DNA from: Paenibacillus oceani
Lineage (GTDB): Bacteria > Bacillota > Bacilli > Paenibacillales > NBRC-103111
Assembly (NCBI RefSeq): GCF_014705615.1
Contig: NZ_JACXJA010000026.1
Location: 92,811-156,810 of the forward strand
Length of the DNA stretch: 64,000 nucleotides
Reading direction: 5' to 3'
Numbering within the stretch: position 1 is the stretch's first letter; each line of letters opens with the position of its first letter. The translations under genes were made by a program, and so were the position numbers. Below are positions 1-8,770 of this stretch, piece by piece. Below the pieces are notes generated by a model. That model had not been told where the DNA came from. It made no database searches and saw only the letters and a list, made by a program, of their open reading frames with translations.

Positions 1-320
1 TCCCCCTCGCCATGCCGGGCATCGCCACCATCGGGCTGTTTATGGCTCTCGGGTATTGGAACAGCTGGTTTTCATCGTCGCTGTTCATCAACGACCCTAG
101 CAAATACGAGCTTCAGTTTTACTTGTACAACATCATTAATACGATGTCATTCCTGGCCGATCTGGGGGTAAGCTCCGGGGTCACGCTGTCAAGCGACATT
201 CCGATGGAGTCAACGAAGCTGGCCATGTCGCTCATCGTAACAGGGCCGATTCTGCTGCTCTATCCGTTCGTGCAGCGGTATTTCGTCAAAGGCTTGACCA
301 TCGGCGCCGTAAAAGGTTAG
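1..320 (+). CDS. Carbohydrate ABC transporter permease, LplC-like (C-terminal part, cut by window edge)
   Basis: The reading frame is open from the window edge, with Pro-Leu-Ala codons before the internal ATG at 12, so only the last ~106 residues are visible. They fit the C-terminus of a CUT1-family inner permease of the LplC type: a membrane segment near MPGIATIGLFMALGYW, an extracytoplasmic stretch, and a final membrane helix (LIVTGPILLLYPFVQRYF) ending in the usual short KGLTIGAVKG tail. Such permeases form the membrane channel of sugar importers together with an LplB-type partner, which would lie upstream of the window. A solute-binding lipoprotein follows 78 nt downstream on the same strand, the normal gene order for these systems. 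Family assignment is firm; the substrate is unknown. Confidence 0.85.
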   Translation, partial: PLAMPGIATIGLFMALGYWNSWFSSSLFINDPSKYELQFYLYNIINTMSFLADLGVSSGVTLSSDIPMESTKLAMSLIVTGPILLLYPFVQRYFVKGLTIGAVKG

Positions 321-398
321 ACCCGGCTTCAACCGCTTTCTGCGGCACGCCGGCTGACATAGTATGATAAACTTTTAGAAAGTAGAGGGAGGCATCAC

Positions 399-1934
399 AT
401 GAAAGGAAGGACAATGCACATCTTTGCGCGATTCGTCGTCGTGGCGCTCGCAGTCGTGCTGTTTGCCGGGTGTACCGGCAAAACGCAGAACGCCGGGGAA
501 ACCGCGAATACGGCTGGTATGGGCAAAGAACAGGACTTTTCGAAAAGGGTGGAACTGCAATTTTACATGCTGGGGGACCCGCCGAAAGATTTGCCGATCA
601 TCGAAGCGAAAATTAACGAGCTAGCTTTGAAAGACTTGAACGCCACGGTAAAATTCAATTACATTTCGTGGACCGACAATACGACCAAGTACAAACTGCT
701 GCTTACGTCCGGCCAGCCCATCGACCTGATCTATACGGCGAACTGGTTCGGTTACCAGCAGTACGCGAAGAAAGGCGCTTTTCTGCCCCTGGACGAGCTG
801 CTGCCCAAGCACGCGCCTAAATTGCACGGATTCGTGCCGCAGGATATGTGGCACACGGCCAGGATCGACGGCAAAATCTACACAGTACCTTCGACGTACA
901 AAGAGTATACGACGGGGGGCTTCATCTACAGGGAAGACTTGAGACAGAAGTTCAATCTGCCGAAGCCGGAATCGATTCCTTCCTTTGAAGCTTATTTGGA
1001 CGGAATCAAGAAAAACGTTTCGGATTTGTTCCCGCTCGCTTCCGGCTTCAATATGCGCAACTACTTGGAGCTTACCATCGATCCCGCCGGATCGTTCCCT
1101 TACGGGATGACGGCTTCCTACGGTAACCCCCGCGAGATGACGGCATATTGGGGTTCGCCGGTCCATCTGGAAGGATTGAAAGTAGCGAAGAGATGGGCGG
1201 ATAAAGGCTTCTGGTCCAAAAACGTGCTAAACGAAAAAGAACTGGGCAACAATCTGGTCATCGGCGGCAAGTCCGCGGCGCTGTTCTCTCACAATCCGTC
1301 CATGTTTAACGACATGAACACGAAGACGCAAGCGGCGCATCCGGACTGGAAGCTGGCATACTCGCCGTTTCCGTTCATCAAAGGATACGCGACGCCGGTT
1401 ACGCCGATCGGTAACGGTTTCGCCATTCCGAAGAGCAGCCCGAATCCGGAGCGGGCCATCGCCTTCTACGAAAAGCTCGTGACCGATAAAGAGTATAACC
1501 GGCTCACCGAATACGGAATCGAAGGGGTCAACTACAAGGTCGATAACGGGTATTACCAAATGATCGGAGACAGTAAATCGAACGGCTTCCCGCGCGAGGC
1601 GATGAATGGCTGGTCGTGGCGGAATCCGGAATATATGCTGTTCGACAAAGGGTACGACGGGGTCAAAGCAATATTTGCGCAGCTGGACAAAATCGCCAAG
1701 CCTGATATTTATTCCGGATTCGCCGAAGACTATACGGCTTATCAAGCGGAAAGAGCCGCGCTGGAGCAGGTGTCCAAGCAGTATCTTGCGCCGCTCGAAA
1801 TGGGACTTGTCGAAGATGTGGAAGCGGGTCTGAAGCTGTTTATTGAAAAAGCCAAAGCGGCAGGGCTGGAAAAAATCCAAACTGAATATAAAAAGCAGTG
1901 GCTTCAATATTTGGACGAATCCGGCATGAAATGA
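399..1934 (+). CDS. LipO-type extracellular solute-binding lipoprotein (DUF3502 C-terminus)
   Basis: A 511-residue lipoprotein. The start ATG at 399 is preceded by AGAGGGAGG at the right distance. Residues 1-24 form a signal peptide ending in the lipobox LFAGC, so the mature protein should be lipid-anchored outside the membrane. The body is a family 1 SBP. The last ~70 residues (from EDYTAYQAERAALEQV to KKQWLQYLDESG) match what I know of DUF3502, the alpha-helical tail of LipO proteins in Bacillales lpl loci. Directly downstream of the LplC-like permease, it should be the substrate receptor of that importer. LipO-type proteins accompany oligosaccharide importers; the exact sugar cannot be read from sequence. 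Confidence 0.88.
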   Translation: MKGRTMHIFARFVVVALAVVLFAGCTGKTQNAGETANTAGMGKEQDFSKRVELQFYMLGDPPKDLPIIEAKINELALKDLNATVKFNYISWTDNTTKYKLLLTSGQPIDLIYTANWFGYQQYAKKGAFLPLDELLPKHAPKLHGFVPQDMWHTARIDGKIYTVPSTYKEYTTGGFIYREDLRQKFNLPKPESIPSFEAYLDGIKKNVSDLFPLASGFNMRNYLELTIDPAGSFPYGMTASYGNPREMTAYWGSPVHLEGLKVAKRWADKGFWSKNVLNEKELGNNLVIGGKSAALFSHNPSMFNDMNTKTQAAHPDWKLAYSPFPFIKGYATPVTPIGNGFAIPKSSPNPERAIAFYEKLVTDKEYNRLTEYGIEGVNYKVDNGYYQMIGDSKSNGFPREAMNGWSWRNPEYMLFDKGYDGVKAIFAQLDKIAKPDIYSGFAEDYTAYQAERAALEQVSKQYLAPLEMGLVEDVEAGLKLFIEKAKAAGLEKIQTEYKKQWLQYLDESGMK

Positions 1935-1969
1935 GAATGGAAATTGCCCGAAACTCCTATACAGAGAGG

Positions 1970-3060
1970 ATGATAAGGTTCATTAAAAAACCGATCGTGT
2001 TGTTGGTTGCTGCAGTCAGTATGTTAGCCGGGTGCAGCGGAGGACAAGATAGCAAAACCGGTCAAGCTGCGAACTCCGCGGCGAAGACTTGGGAGACACC
2101 GAAGGAGCCCGTTACCATTAGCTTTTATTTGCCATATGCAACCGATACAGCTACGTTCATGGAGCAGTATGGTAACGCAATCGTTAAGAAATTCCCGCAT
2201 GTTACTTTAAAACTCGTCAATTCCCCGGATACCAACGTGGCGGGCAATCTGTCCAACTTGCTTGCTTCGCAAGAACCAATCGACATTTTCTTGAACGGCG
2301 ATACCAATCATTACCGATACATAACGCCGTTTAAATTTCAGTACGACATAACGGACATGATCAAGAGAAGCGGCTATGATCTGAAACGTCTCGAGCCTAG
2401 TACGCTAGAGGCTGTGAAGGCCCTTCCCCGAATGGCGAAATATATGCATTGCCTTTGCGGATGAATGTAATGTCCCTATTGTACAATAAAGACCTGTTCG
2501 ACAAATTCGCTGTAGGCAATGCACTATTGGAAGGCAGCTTCGGCGGAATCAACAACCTGTTCTATAGTTCAAAAGTAGCGGCTATGTACGCGGCTTCCAT
2601 TCCCGGAACAGCGCAACAAGTGAACTGGGATTTGGTCACTTTGCCGGAATTCAGCAATCTTCGCGGTATTGGTTCGCAGGCTTCGCTCAACTTGGCTTAT
2701 ATACCGAGCATCAGTAAGCATAAGGAGCAAGCTTTTGAAATTATCGCTTATATGACCAGTGATGAATATCAGACCGATATTGCCAAAAAAGCTCTGGGAC
2801 TGCCGGTCATCACAACCCAATCGGCAAAAGATGCGTTCGGTCAAGACAACCCGAATCTTGCAGGGAAAAACCTGAAGGCGCTAACGAAAAATAAACCGGC
2901 TGCGCCATTCCAGCAATCGCCTTATCAAGCGATTACGAACAACCAGCTTGAAAAGCTCTGGTATCAGCTCGGTAAAGGTCAGCTTGACATCAATACCACC
3001 TTGCGGATGGCGGATGAGAATGCGGTGAAGGAAATTGAAAAATTGAAATCCGGTCAATAA
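1970..3060 (+). pseudogene. Broken solute-binding lipoprotein (1-nt frameshift plus internal deletion)
   Basis: The N-terminal frame begins at ATG 1970 (lipobox LAGC near residue 20) and stops at 2464; the C-terminal part continues in another frame from about 2440 to 3060. Adding one A at about 2431 (CGAATGG to CGAAATGG) restores PRNGEIYALPLRMNV, which aligns with the intact paralogs at 53626 (GMAGGKIYMLPITNMRQV) and 59709. Compared with those paralogs, roughly 85-90 residues are also missing between FDKFAV and the downstream EGSFGGINN segment, including the hinge region with the GMTWD motif. A full-length functional receptor therefore cannot be made. It follows the LipO gene by 35 nt. Start choice is uncertain because no good RBS is visible. 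Confidence 0.85.
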
Positions 3061-3097
3061 TTTAGGGTGAAAAGAAAGGTTTAATGGGGATTCATCC

Positions 3098-3128
3098 AGA
3101 CTGTCGAGAAAGTCTCGACGGTCTTTTT
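3098..3128 (+). terminator. Rho-independent terminator after the SBP pseudogene
   Basis: A 12-bp stem, AGACTGTCGAGA with TCTCGACGGTCT (one G-T wobble), has a 3-nt loop and is followed by TTTTT. It closes the transport block that begins upstream of the window. Confidence 0.9.
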
Positions 3129-3280
3129 ATTGTATACTCATGAAAATGGAGATAATCCCTCTCCCTTGCGGCGAGCCCCGCAAATGATACATAAAGACCC
3201 TGCAGGATGGTGCAATGGATGTCGGGAAGGGAAATCGCATCTCTGCTATGCTTGGAAGCAACGAGGGGAGGAATCGGATC

Positions 3281-3860
3281 ATGGATATGCTGGCACAGCT
3301 GAACGAAGCTTTAAGCTATATCGAAGAGAACTTGACGAATGAGGTGAACTACCAGGAGGCGGCGAAGATTGCCTGCTGTTCGGAATACCACTTTACGCGC
3401 ATGTTCTCCTTTCTGGCCGGCATCACGCTGTCGGAATACATCCGCCGCAGACGCCTAACCTTGGCGGCACTAGAGCTAAGCCACAGTGATATGAAAATCA
3501 TCGAAATTGCGCTGAAATACGGATATTCGTCGCCGGATTCCTTTGCCAGAGCTTTCCAGGGTATGCATGGGGTTACTCCTTCGGAAGCCCGGCTTCACGG
3601 TCAGTCCCTCAAAGCCTTCCCTCGGATGACGTTTCAATTGACCATCAAAGGAGGAAGTGAAATGAACTACCGTATCGAGGAGAAAGAGGCTTTCCGCATC
3701 GTGGGGATCAAGAAACGCGTTCCTATCGTGTTCCAAGGGGTAAACCCGGAGATTGCGTCGATGGTTGAAGGGCTCACTCCAGAATTAATTCAGGAAATTA
3801 AAAGCTATTCGAATGTCCAGCCTTCGGGACTGATCAGCGCATCCACGAATTTCACTATGG
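3281..3860 (+). pseudogene. AraC-family regulator with GyrI-like ligand domain, truncated
   Basis: The start ATG at 3281 has GAGGGGAGG nine bases upstream. Residues 1-105 are a complete AraC-type double helix-turn-helix ([18 protein letters not shown] through [13 protein letters not shown] and [11 protein letters not shown]). A GyrI-like effector-binding domain then begins ([19 protein letters not shown]) but recognisable sequence stops at SASTNF, near 3855, roughly 100 residues short of a normal domain. The frame stays open to 4246, but the rest reads antisense through the ABC permease gene and looks nothing like a GyrI domain. I infer that a deletion removed the tail. DNA binding could survive; ligand sensing should not. 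Confidence 0.75.
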
Positions 3861-3943
3861 ATACCGATTCAAAAGAAATAAGGATTCGCATCGAACAGGG
3901 CTGCCGACATAGATCGACAGCCCTCGTTGCATTCACCGGCATG

Positions 3944-4789
3944 TTACAGATCCTTCCTGCTAAATGCCCGGCAACCCAACAGGAGCAGAACCGCCGCATA
4001 CCCGACCGTATACAGAAGGAAGGCGTCCGATGGAACGCTCGGCATGGAGAATGGACCCATGTCGGCCGTGGCAAGACCGGCCCAATCCGCCCCCCCGAGA
4101 ACCTCGTAGAGGCTTCTCCGGTAAACGGAGTCCGTGGGCAGGAGCAGCCCGGTCAGCAGGAGAAATTTGTCCAGTATAGGGTGGCTTCCTTCATAGATCG
4201 TGATCCCTTCGACCAGACCGCTGAAGAGGGCCAATCCGTACAATAAGGCGGCGCAAATCCCGTTCCCCAGCATCGGCAAATAGACGGAACCGAGCATGAC
4301 CAGGGTGAGGAGAAGAAGCGGCATCCAAGTGAAGAGCACGAGACCCCGCAACAAATCCCCCACAAGCAGGGGAAGTCCGGCCAGGCTGTGGATGGTCCAG
4401 ACCACGGAAACGAACAAAATGATACTGTACACGGCGATCCAGACGGCATGGCCCAGCCATTTCGCCAGATACAGCCTCCAGCGGGAGATGGGGCGGGCGG
4501 CGACAGCCAGCAGCAGACCGTTCTCCTGTTCACCCGTGACGATCCCCATGGCGGAGAAGAGCACGAAAAAGGCCGTTAGAAATTGTGCGAAAAAAAGCCC
4601 CAGCACCGTCAGAACCATGCTGTTCAACAGAGATTCGGCAGGGGATACCCGGTTCTGTTCGAGCGTACCGGCCAGCTCCCGAACCCCGAAGGCAAACAGC
4701 ACCAGAAAGACGAAGGTCAAAATAATCGTGACCAGGAACACCCGCTTACGGGTCAACTCCTTGAAGGTGGCGGCTATGTACATCGTCAT
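3944..4789 (-). CDS. ABC-2 type multidrug/antibiotic transporter permease
   Basis: A 281-residue membrane protein. The start is ATG 4789, with a near-perfect AAGGAGG nine bases upstream; it overlaps the stop of the ATPase gene as ATGA. About six hydrophobic segments are visible: after [17 protein letters not shown], around [48 protein letters not shown], the [14 protein letters not shown] region, and the C-terminal [15 protein letters not shown]. The motif [19 protein letters not shown] before the third helix is the conserved cytoplasmic loop of ABC-2 permeases (compare NosY/YhaP-type exporters). It pairs with the ATPase immediately upstream. As the last gene of an ECF-sigma operon, it probably exports a toxic peptide or maintains the envelope. 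Confidence 0.88.
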   Translation of the reverse strand: MTMYIAATFKELTRKRVFLVTIILTFVFLVLFAFGVRELAGTLEQNRVSPAESLLNSMVLTVLGLFFAQFLTAFFVLFSAMGIVTGEQENGLLLAVAARPISRWRLYLAKWLGHAVWIAVYSIILFVSVVWTIHSLAGLPLLVGDLLRGLVLFTWMPLLLLTLVMLGSVYLPMLGNGICAALLYGLALFSGLVEGITIYEGSHPILDKFLLLTGLLLPTDSVYRRSLYEVLGGADWAGLATADMGPFSMPSVPSDAFLLYTVGYAAVLLLLGCRAFSRKDL

Positions 4790-5775
4790 AACGGGACACC
4801 TCCTTGGCGGGACCGGGCCATCCGGAGGAACCAGGCCTCCAGGCTGTTCGGCTCGGGGCCGGATTCGTAAAGCGTCAGGCCGGTGCGGATGAACAGCGAG
4901 CACAGGTAGCCGGCTTGTTCCCGGTCCGTTACGCGCGCGGTCAGGAGGGTGTTGCCGCTCTTGTCGGCCTCGACCAGGCGCAGCAGGGAGGGGGGAGCGC
5001 CGCCGACAGCGCTGCTCAATTCCTCCCACGTCTCCGGAAGCCATCCGCCAAGCCGGAAGCGCCAGTTGGCACTGCCGCCCGCGTTATCGCCGGTGCCGCT
5101 CAGCAGCTCTTGCAGCGGACCCGATGCCAGCAGCTCGCCGTCATACAGGAAAGCGGCCTCATCGCACAGCTCCTCCACATCTTCGAGCAGATGGGTATTG
5201 AGGAAAATCGTCACGCCCCTGCCCCGCAGTTGCTTCAACAGGCTGCGGATCTCGTAACGGCCGATGGGGTCCAAGGCCGAAGCGGGTTCGTCCAGGATGA
5301 CCAGCTTAGGGTCCAAGAGCAGGGCGGCGGCCAAGCCGAGACGCTGCTGCATCCCTTTGGAGAACCCGCCAACCCGGCGGTCTGCGGCCTCGGACAGGCC
5401 GACCAGCTCCAGGGTGTCGCGGACCCGGCTTCGGAAGGCGGATGCCCGCGTCTCCTGCGGGCGCAGCCCTCCCAGTTGACCGTGGAAGCGGAGGACCTCC
5501 GCCGGGGTCAGCCAATCCTGGTAGCGGAACAGCTCGGGCAAATAGCCCAGCTCTTGTCTCGCCTCCGCCCGGCCCAAGGGTCGGCCCAGCATGGTGGCCC
5601 GCCCGGAGTCGGGGCGGTGGAGGCCGGCCAGCATTTTAACGAAGGTGCTTTTGCCGGCGCCGTTGGGTCCAAGCAAGCCGAAAATGCAGCCCTCCGGCAC
5701 CTGCAGGGTGATGCCGCGACAGCCGCCGCGGCCGTTGTAGGTTTTGGTCAATTCTTCGGTGTCGATCATCATCAT
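4786..5775 (-). CDS. ABC transporter ATP-binding protein (ABC-2 exporter type)
   Basis: A 329-residue ATPase. The start is the first ATG of the ATGATGATG run at 5775, with GAGGAG upstream, and it overlaps the anti-sigma stop as ATGA. Motifs seen: Walker A GPNGAGKST, Q-loop region (YLPELFRYQDWLTP), signature GFSKGMQQRLGLA, Walker B LVILDEP, D-loop SALDP and the switch His in LNTHLLEDVEELCDEAAFL. The last ~90 residues, after GPLQELLSG, form the variable C-terminal domain common in ABC-2 drug-exporter ATPases (CcmA/NatA-like). It energises the adjacent permease. Co-translation through overlapping stop/start codons predicts a fixed stoichiometry. Confidence 0.93.
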   Translation of the reverse strand: MMMIDTEELTKTYNGRGGCRGITLQVPEGCIFGLLGPNGAGKSTFVKMLAGLHRPDSGRATMLGRPLGRAEARQELGYLPELFRYQDWLTPAEVLRFHGQLGGLRPQETRASAFRSRVRDTLELVGLSEAADRRVGGFSKGMQQRLGLAAALLLDPKLVILDEPASALDPIGRYEIRSLLKQLRGRGVTIFLNTHLLEDVEELCDEAAFLYDGELLASGPLQELLSGTGDNAGGSANWRFRLGGWLPETWEELSSAVGGAPPSLLRLVEADKSGNTLLTARVTDREQAGYLCSLFIRTGLTLYESGPEPNSLEAWFLRMARSRQGGVPL

Positions 5776-6941
5776 GGCCGGATAAGCTCCTCGGCTGCCC
5801 GGCGGAAAGCGGACTCCACAGGAAAATCCTTCATAGAGCCGCTCAGCAACCCCATACGGTCCCCAGCAAGCCAGAGCAGGTAGCGATTCTTTCCGTCTGT
5901 CGTCATGACCGCATCGTGTCCGCCTAACTTGAAGTTGATGGTTACGCCGTCGCGGGCCGGCACCGGCAGGGTGCTCTGCCAATCGCCGATGGCCGCCAGC
6001 TTGGTCCGCAGGCTATCCGGCAGTACGGGCAGCCCGAGTACCGCCTCCCGGACGGTTGCCGCATCGATGCCGTCCTCCACGGTCAGCTCCGGCTTGCCGA
6101 ATTGGAGCAGCCTTACCGGCTTGCCCGACAAGGTGCCCTCCGAGGTGATGCCGTCCGGGACGTGTAGCCGGATCGTTTTGCCGTCGGCTTCGACAGGCAG
6201 GGTGGTGGTGCCGCCCAAACGGGTGAGCAGCCGGTTGACCGCTTTTACATTCAGATTAAAAGTAAGTGTGGTAGCCGGCTGGAAGACGGGGGAGGCAGGG
6301 TTTCCAGGCTGAAGGAGCCCGCCCATCCGTTGCTCCGCTTCGTCCCAAGTGAGAGTATGGGATTCCCCGCCTCCGGATTGGGTCAAGGTGCCGTACTGGG
6401 CCAGTGTAAAACTCCGATCTCCTTCGGGCGAGCCGCGCTCCAGAAGGCTGGAGATGGTCGCCATGTCATCCGCCGATATTCCGACTCCGACCATATGCTG
6501 AATGCGGAACGTATGCTGCATGGCCGCCAGCGCCCGGTCTCCCAGGGGGGTGGTGAACAGGACGACCGCCATAGCAGCGGCAGCTACCCCGGCGGCCCAT
6601 CTCCGAAGTCTGCGCTTGGCCGGTCTTTCCGTTCGCCAGGAACCGTTTGCTCTTTTAGCGCTTGTCCCTGTTGCCGCCCTCGGCGTCCCGACAACCGGGG
6701 CCCCTTGTTTCCCTTCGAATGCTCGCGTCTGCTTCATCTCCACCGCACCATCCTTATTGTGATCATCTGGATTTTTATCCGATCGGGCGTTGTTTCTTCT
6801 TTCATCCGAACATCGGCTCTGCTCCGCATGCCTCCAAAACGCCGGAGCCGGCTCCCGTGCCGCCAGTCTCTCAAACCGGTCCCAAGCCCGGTCCGTATCA
6901 AAAATCGGCTCCCCGCCGGTCCGCTTTTCTCCGTCCGCCAT
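5772..6941 (-). CDS. Membrane-anchored anti-sigma factor (cognate of the upstream ECF sigma)
   Basis: A 389-residue protein whose start ATG 6941 has AGGAGGAG eight bases upstream and lies 44 nt inside the sigma gene. It has a charged cytoplasmic N-terminus (~residues 1-110), one membrane segment (WAAGVAAAAMAVVLF, about 115-130) and a ~255-residue extracytoplasmic domain containing repeated beta-type segments (TLTFNLNVKAVNRLL, KTIRLHVPDGI). This topology and the overlap with an ECF sigma gene make an anti-sigma role the best reading; I do not recognise the sensor domain. The N-terminus lacks the classic HxxxCxxC zinc signature. The signal sensed outside the cell is unknown. Confidence 0.75.
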   Translation of the reverse strand: MADGEKRTGGEPIFDTDRAWDRFERLAAREPAPAFWRHAEQSRCSDERRNNARSDKNPDDHNKDGAVEMKQTRAFEGKQGAPVVGTPRAATGTSAKRANGSWRTERPAKRRLRRWAAGVAAAAMAVVLFTTPLGDRALAAMQHTFRIQHMVGVGISADDMATISSLLERGSPEGDRSFTLAQYGTLTQSGGGESHTLTWDEAEQRMGGLLQPGNPASPVFQPATTLTFNLNVKAVNRLLTRLGGTTTLPVEADGKTIRLHVPDGITSEGTLSGKPVRLLQFGKPELTVEDGIDAATVREAVLGLPVLPDSLRTKLAAIGDWQSTLPVPARDGVTINFKLGGHDAVMTTDGKNRYLLWLAGDRMGLLSGSMKDFPVESAFRRAAEELIRP

Positions 6942-7467
6942 CGTGCCGCTCCTCCTCCTGCCCGTATTTCTTCTTCAGCCGTTCCTCTGCACGGGCCAGC
7001 AGCGTCCCGACAATCTTCGGGTTGACCTCCAGCCGGAGGGCAATCTCCTCGTAACTGTACCCTTCCTCCCGAAGCAGAAGGGCCGTCCGGTCCCGGTCCG
7101 AGAGCTTCTGCAGCACCCGGCGGACCACGTCGATTTCCCACTCCCGGATGACTTCCGTTTCTCCCGAAGGGACGGCGCCTTCCGACCAAGCCGCTACGCG
7201 GGCGGTTTCCTTTTCCAACAATGCCTCGCCCGACGACCGGTGCCTTAAATAATCGTACCCCACCCGGGTCAGCACCCGGTGCAGCCAAGCGCCGACGGCT
7301 TCCAGCCGGTCGGGAGGGTTCCGGTATAGCCGCAGGAACACCTCTTGGGCCAAATCTTCCGCCGCCGCGTAATCCCCGGTCAACGCATAAAGCTTCCGCG
7401 CGACTCCGGGATAATGCTCCCGAAACAAGCGCTGGAACAGCTCGGGTACCTGTGCGCCATCCTCCAT
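6898..7467 (-). CDS. ECF RNA polymerase sigma factor
   Basis: A 189-residue sigma-70 family protein with region 2 (FREHYPGVARKLYALTGD, then AAEDLAQEVFLRLYRN) and region 4 (LQKLSDRDRTALLLREE, GYSYEEIALRLEVNPKIVG). No regions 1 or 3 are present, which defines an ECF factor. The start ATG 7467 is preceded by AGGGGGG. It heads an overlapping four-gene operon: sigma, anti-sigma, ABC ATPase, ABC permease. By analogy with such operons in Bacillales, the factor probably activates its own operon when the anti-sigma detects envelope stress or an antimicrobial. I could not identify a convincing ECF-type promoter by eye. Confidence 0.9.
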   Translation of the reverse strand: MEDGAQVPELFQRLFREHYPGVARKLYALTGDYAAAEDLAQEVFLRLYRNPPDRLEAVGAWLHRVLTRVGYDYLRHRSSGEALLEKETARVAAWSEGAVPSGETEVIREWEIDVVRRVLQKLSDRDRTALLLREEGYSYEEIALRLEVNPKIVGTLLARAEERLKKKYGQEEERHDGGRRKADRRGADF

Positions 7468-7735
7468 GTTGCCGCCGTCCCCCCTTTCATGTACAAGACG
7501 GATGCCGGGGCGGTTTTATAGCAGGGTAAAGTCATTTTGTTTCCACATGAATTTATTTGTCGTGGTGGTTACCCTAAGCACTATTTATCCCCATTATGAT
7601 CCATCCGGATCTTTCAGAGTCAGTTAGTTTCGTTTCGTTTTCCATTTGGGGGTCTGTAAAACTTTTTTCTGTCATTCTAAAGTTACCCATTAGAGCCTGG
7701 GAGCTACGTAACCAAAGCGAGCGTTACATGATTTA

Positions 7736-7916
7736 TCGGGCAGAATAACGCAACATTTGTGATGACACATTCGAAAAATGACATTCAGATAACGGGTAAC
7801 GATAACTCATTTTCCGCAAATAACGAGGCTGCCGACACGAGTGTTCGGCGGCCTTGTCCTTTTTAACGGGTAACGAAGCTTTGGCGTTTCAACCGCAGGT
7901 TGATTCGTTAACGAAT
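7736..7916. repeat. TAACG-rich dispersed intergenic repeat tract (family 2, divergent copy)
   Basis: The gap between the divergent sigma and XRE genes holds repeated TAACG/CGTTA words (AATAACGC, ATAACGGGTAACGATAAC, CAAATAACGAGG, AACGGGTAACGAAG, ATTCGTTAACGAAT) and a TTTTCCGCAAATAACGA segment. Related words recur at 44735-44920 (GATTTGCGGAAATAACGA) and, more distantly, at 57285-57475 and 58885-59100. No coding potential is evident. Confidence 0.5.
7826..7864 (+). terminator. Terminator-like hairpin within the repeat tract
   Basis: AGGCTGCCGA pairs with TCGGCGGCCTT (one wobble) around a 9-nt loop, followed by GTCCTTTTT. No plus-strand gene precedes it closely, so it may belong to the repeat or insulate the XRE gene from upstream transcription. 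Confidence 0.5.
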
Positions 7917-7981
7917 ACTCCATTTCCAAATTATCCATGTTTAAGTATAGTTGGAATCATAATGACGAAAGGGGCAAGGGG

Positions 7982-8716
7982 ATGGAGAACGAACATTCGA
8001 TGGGCAGAATCATTTTTGAGCTTCGAACGGCGAAAGGATTGACGCAGGAGCAGCTGGGGCAGCGGCTGAACGTTTCGGCGCAAGCCGTTTCCAAATGGGA
8101 GAAAGGGGATTCGCTGCCGGACATCTCGTTGATCGTCGATTTGGTAGCGGTTTTAGGCTGCACAACCGATTATTTGCTCGGCAGCTCGGGAAATCTGGAG
8201 AGCAAGCTTCCGGATTTTTTGCAGGAACTGGAACAAGCCTCGCGCGATCAGCAGATTCATGTACTTGGTACGATAATGAATACGATCGGTAAAGCCAGCG
8301 TCCCCGGAGCCGCTTCCCACCCGTCGATGGAAAGTAACGCAAGCCTTCCATTCATTCGGATTGATGAAAACGGCTTGACTTTATGGGCAAGTCATAAATT
8401 TGTGTATATCGCTACAGCTCCGTTTTTGCGTGAAGCCGTCCAGTCCGTTACTCAAGGAGCCGAATTCCCGCTGAATATCGCACCCCCGCATTTTTGGAAC
8501 ATCGTATTGGCCTTGCTTCCGGATACGGACCAATTGTCACCGCACTTTACGGTCGAGGAATCCAAGCTCCGCTCTTTGCTGCCGGAAGAAGTTCCATTTG
8601 AAGACATCATGTCGGAATATATAGATCTGGGTTACCTGGAACGCGTACGCGGCGGGTATCGATTAGATAGGAAAGCGGACATATCCGTACGCATGTTTGC
8701 CGCCATGTTTGGATAA
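7982..8716 (+). CDS. XRE-family helix-turn-helix transcriptional regulator
   Basis: A 244-residue protein. ATG 7982 (MENEHSMGRIIFEL) is chosen because AAAGGGGCAAGGGG lies just upstream; an in-frame start at 7937 lacks an RBS. Residues 7-62 are a classic Cro/CI-type HTH_3 domain: LRTAKGLTQEQLGQRLNVSA, QAVSKWEKGDSLPDI, then LVAVLGCTTDYLLG. The ~180-residue C-terminus (FIRIDENGLTLWASHK, DIMSEYIDLGYLERVRGG) is not one I can name; it may be a sensor or a winged-helix-like module. The gene is alone between an ECF operon and a decayed SBP, so no target is evident. Confidence 0.85.
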   Translation: MENEHSMGRIIFELRTAKGLTQEQLGQRLNVSAQAVSKWEKGDSLPDISLIVDLVAVLGCTTDYLLGSSGNLESKLPDFLQELEQASRDQQIHVLGTIMNTIGKASVPGAASHPSMESNASLPFIRIDENGLTLWASHKFVYIATAPFLREAVQSVTQGAEFPLNIAPPHFWNIVLALLPDTDQLSPHFTVEESKLRSLLPEEVPFEDIMSEYIDLGYLERVRGGYRLDRKADISVRMFAAMFG

Positions 8717-8770
8717 AGTGGGGATCATTTCGACCAGCTACTCGCCAATGAAGCGATGAGGAGGGAGGGT

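Noticed and set aside
3861..4246. Continuation of the AraC frame through the ABC permease gene
   Set aside because: The translation there has no similarity to a GyrI domain and is antisense to a well-supported permease with a perfect RBS.
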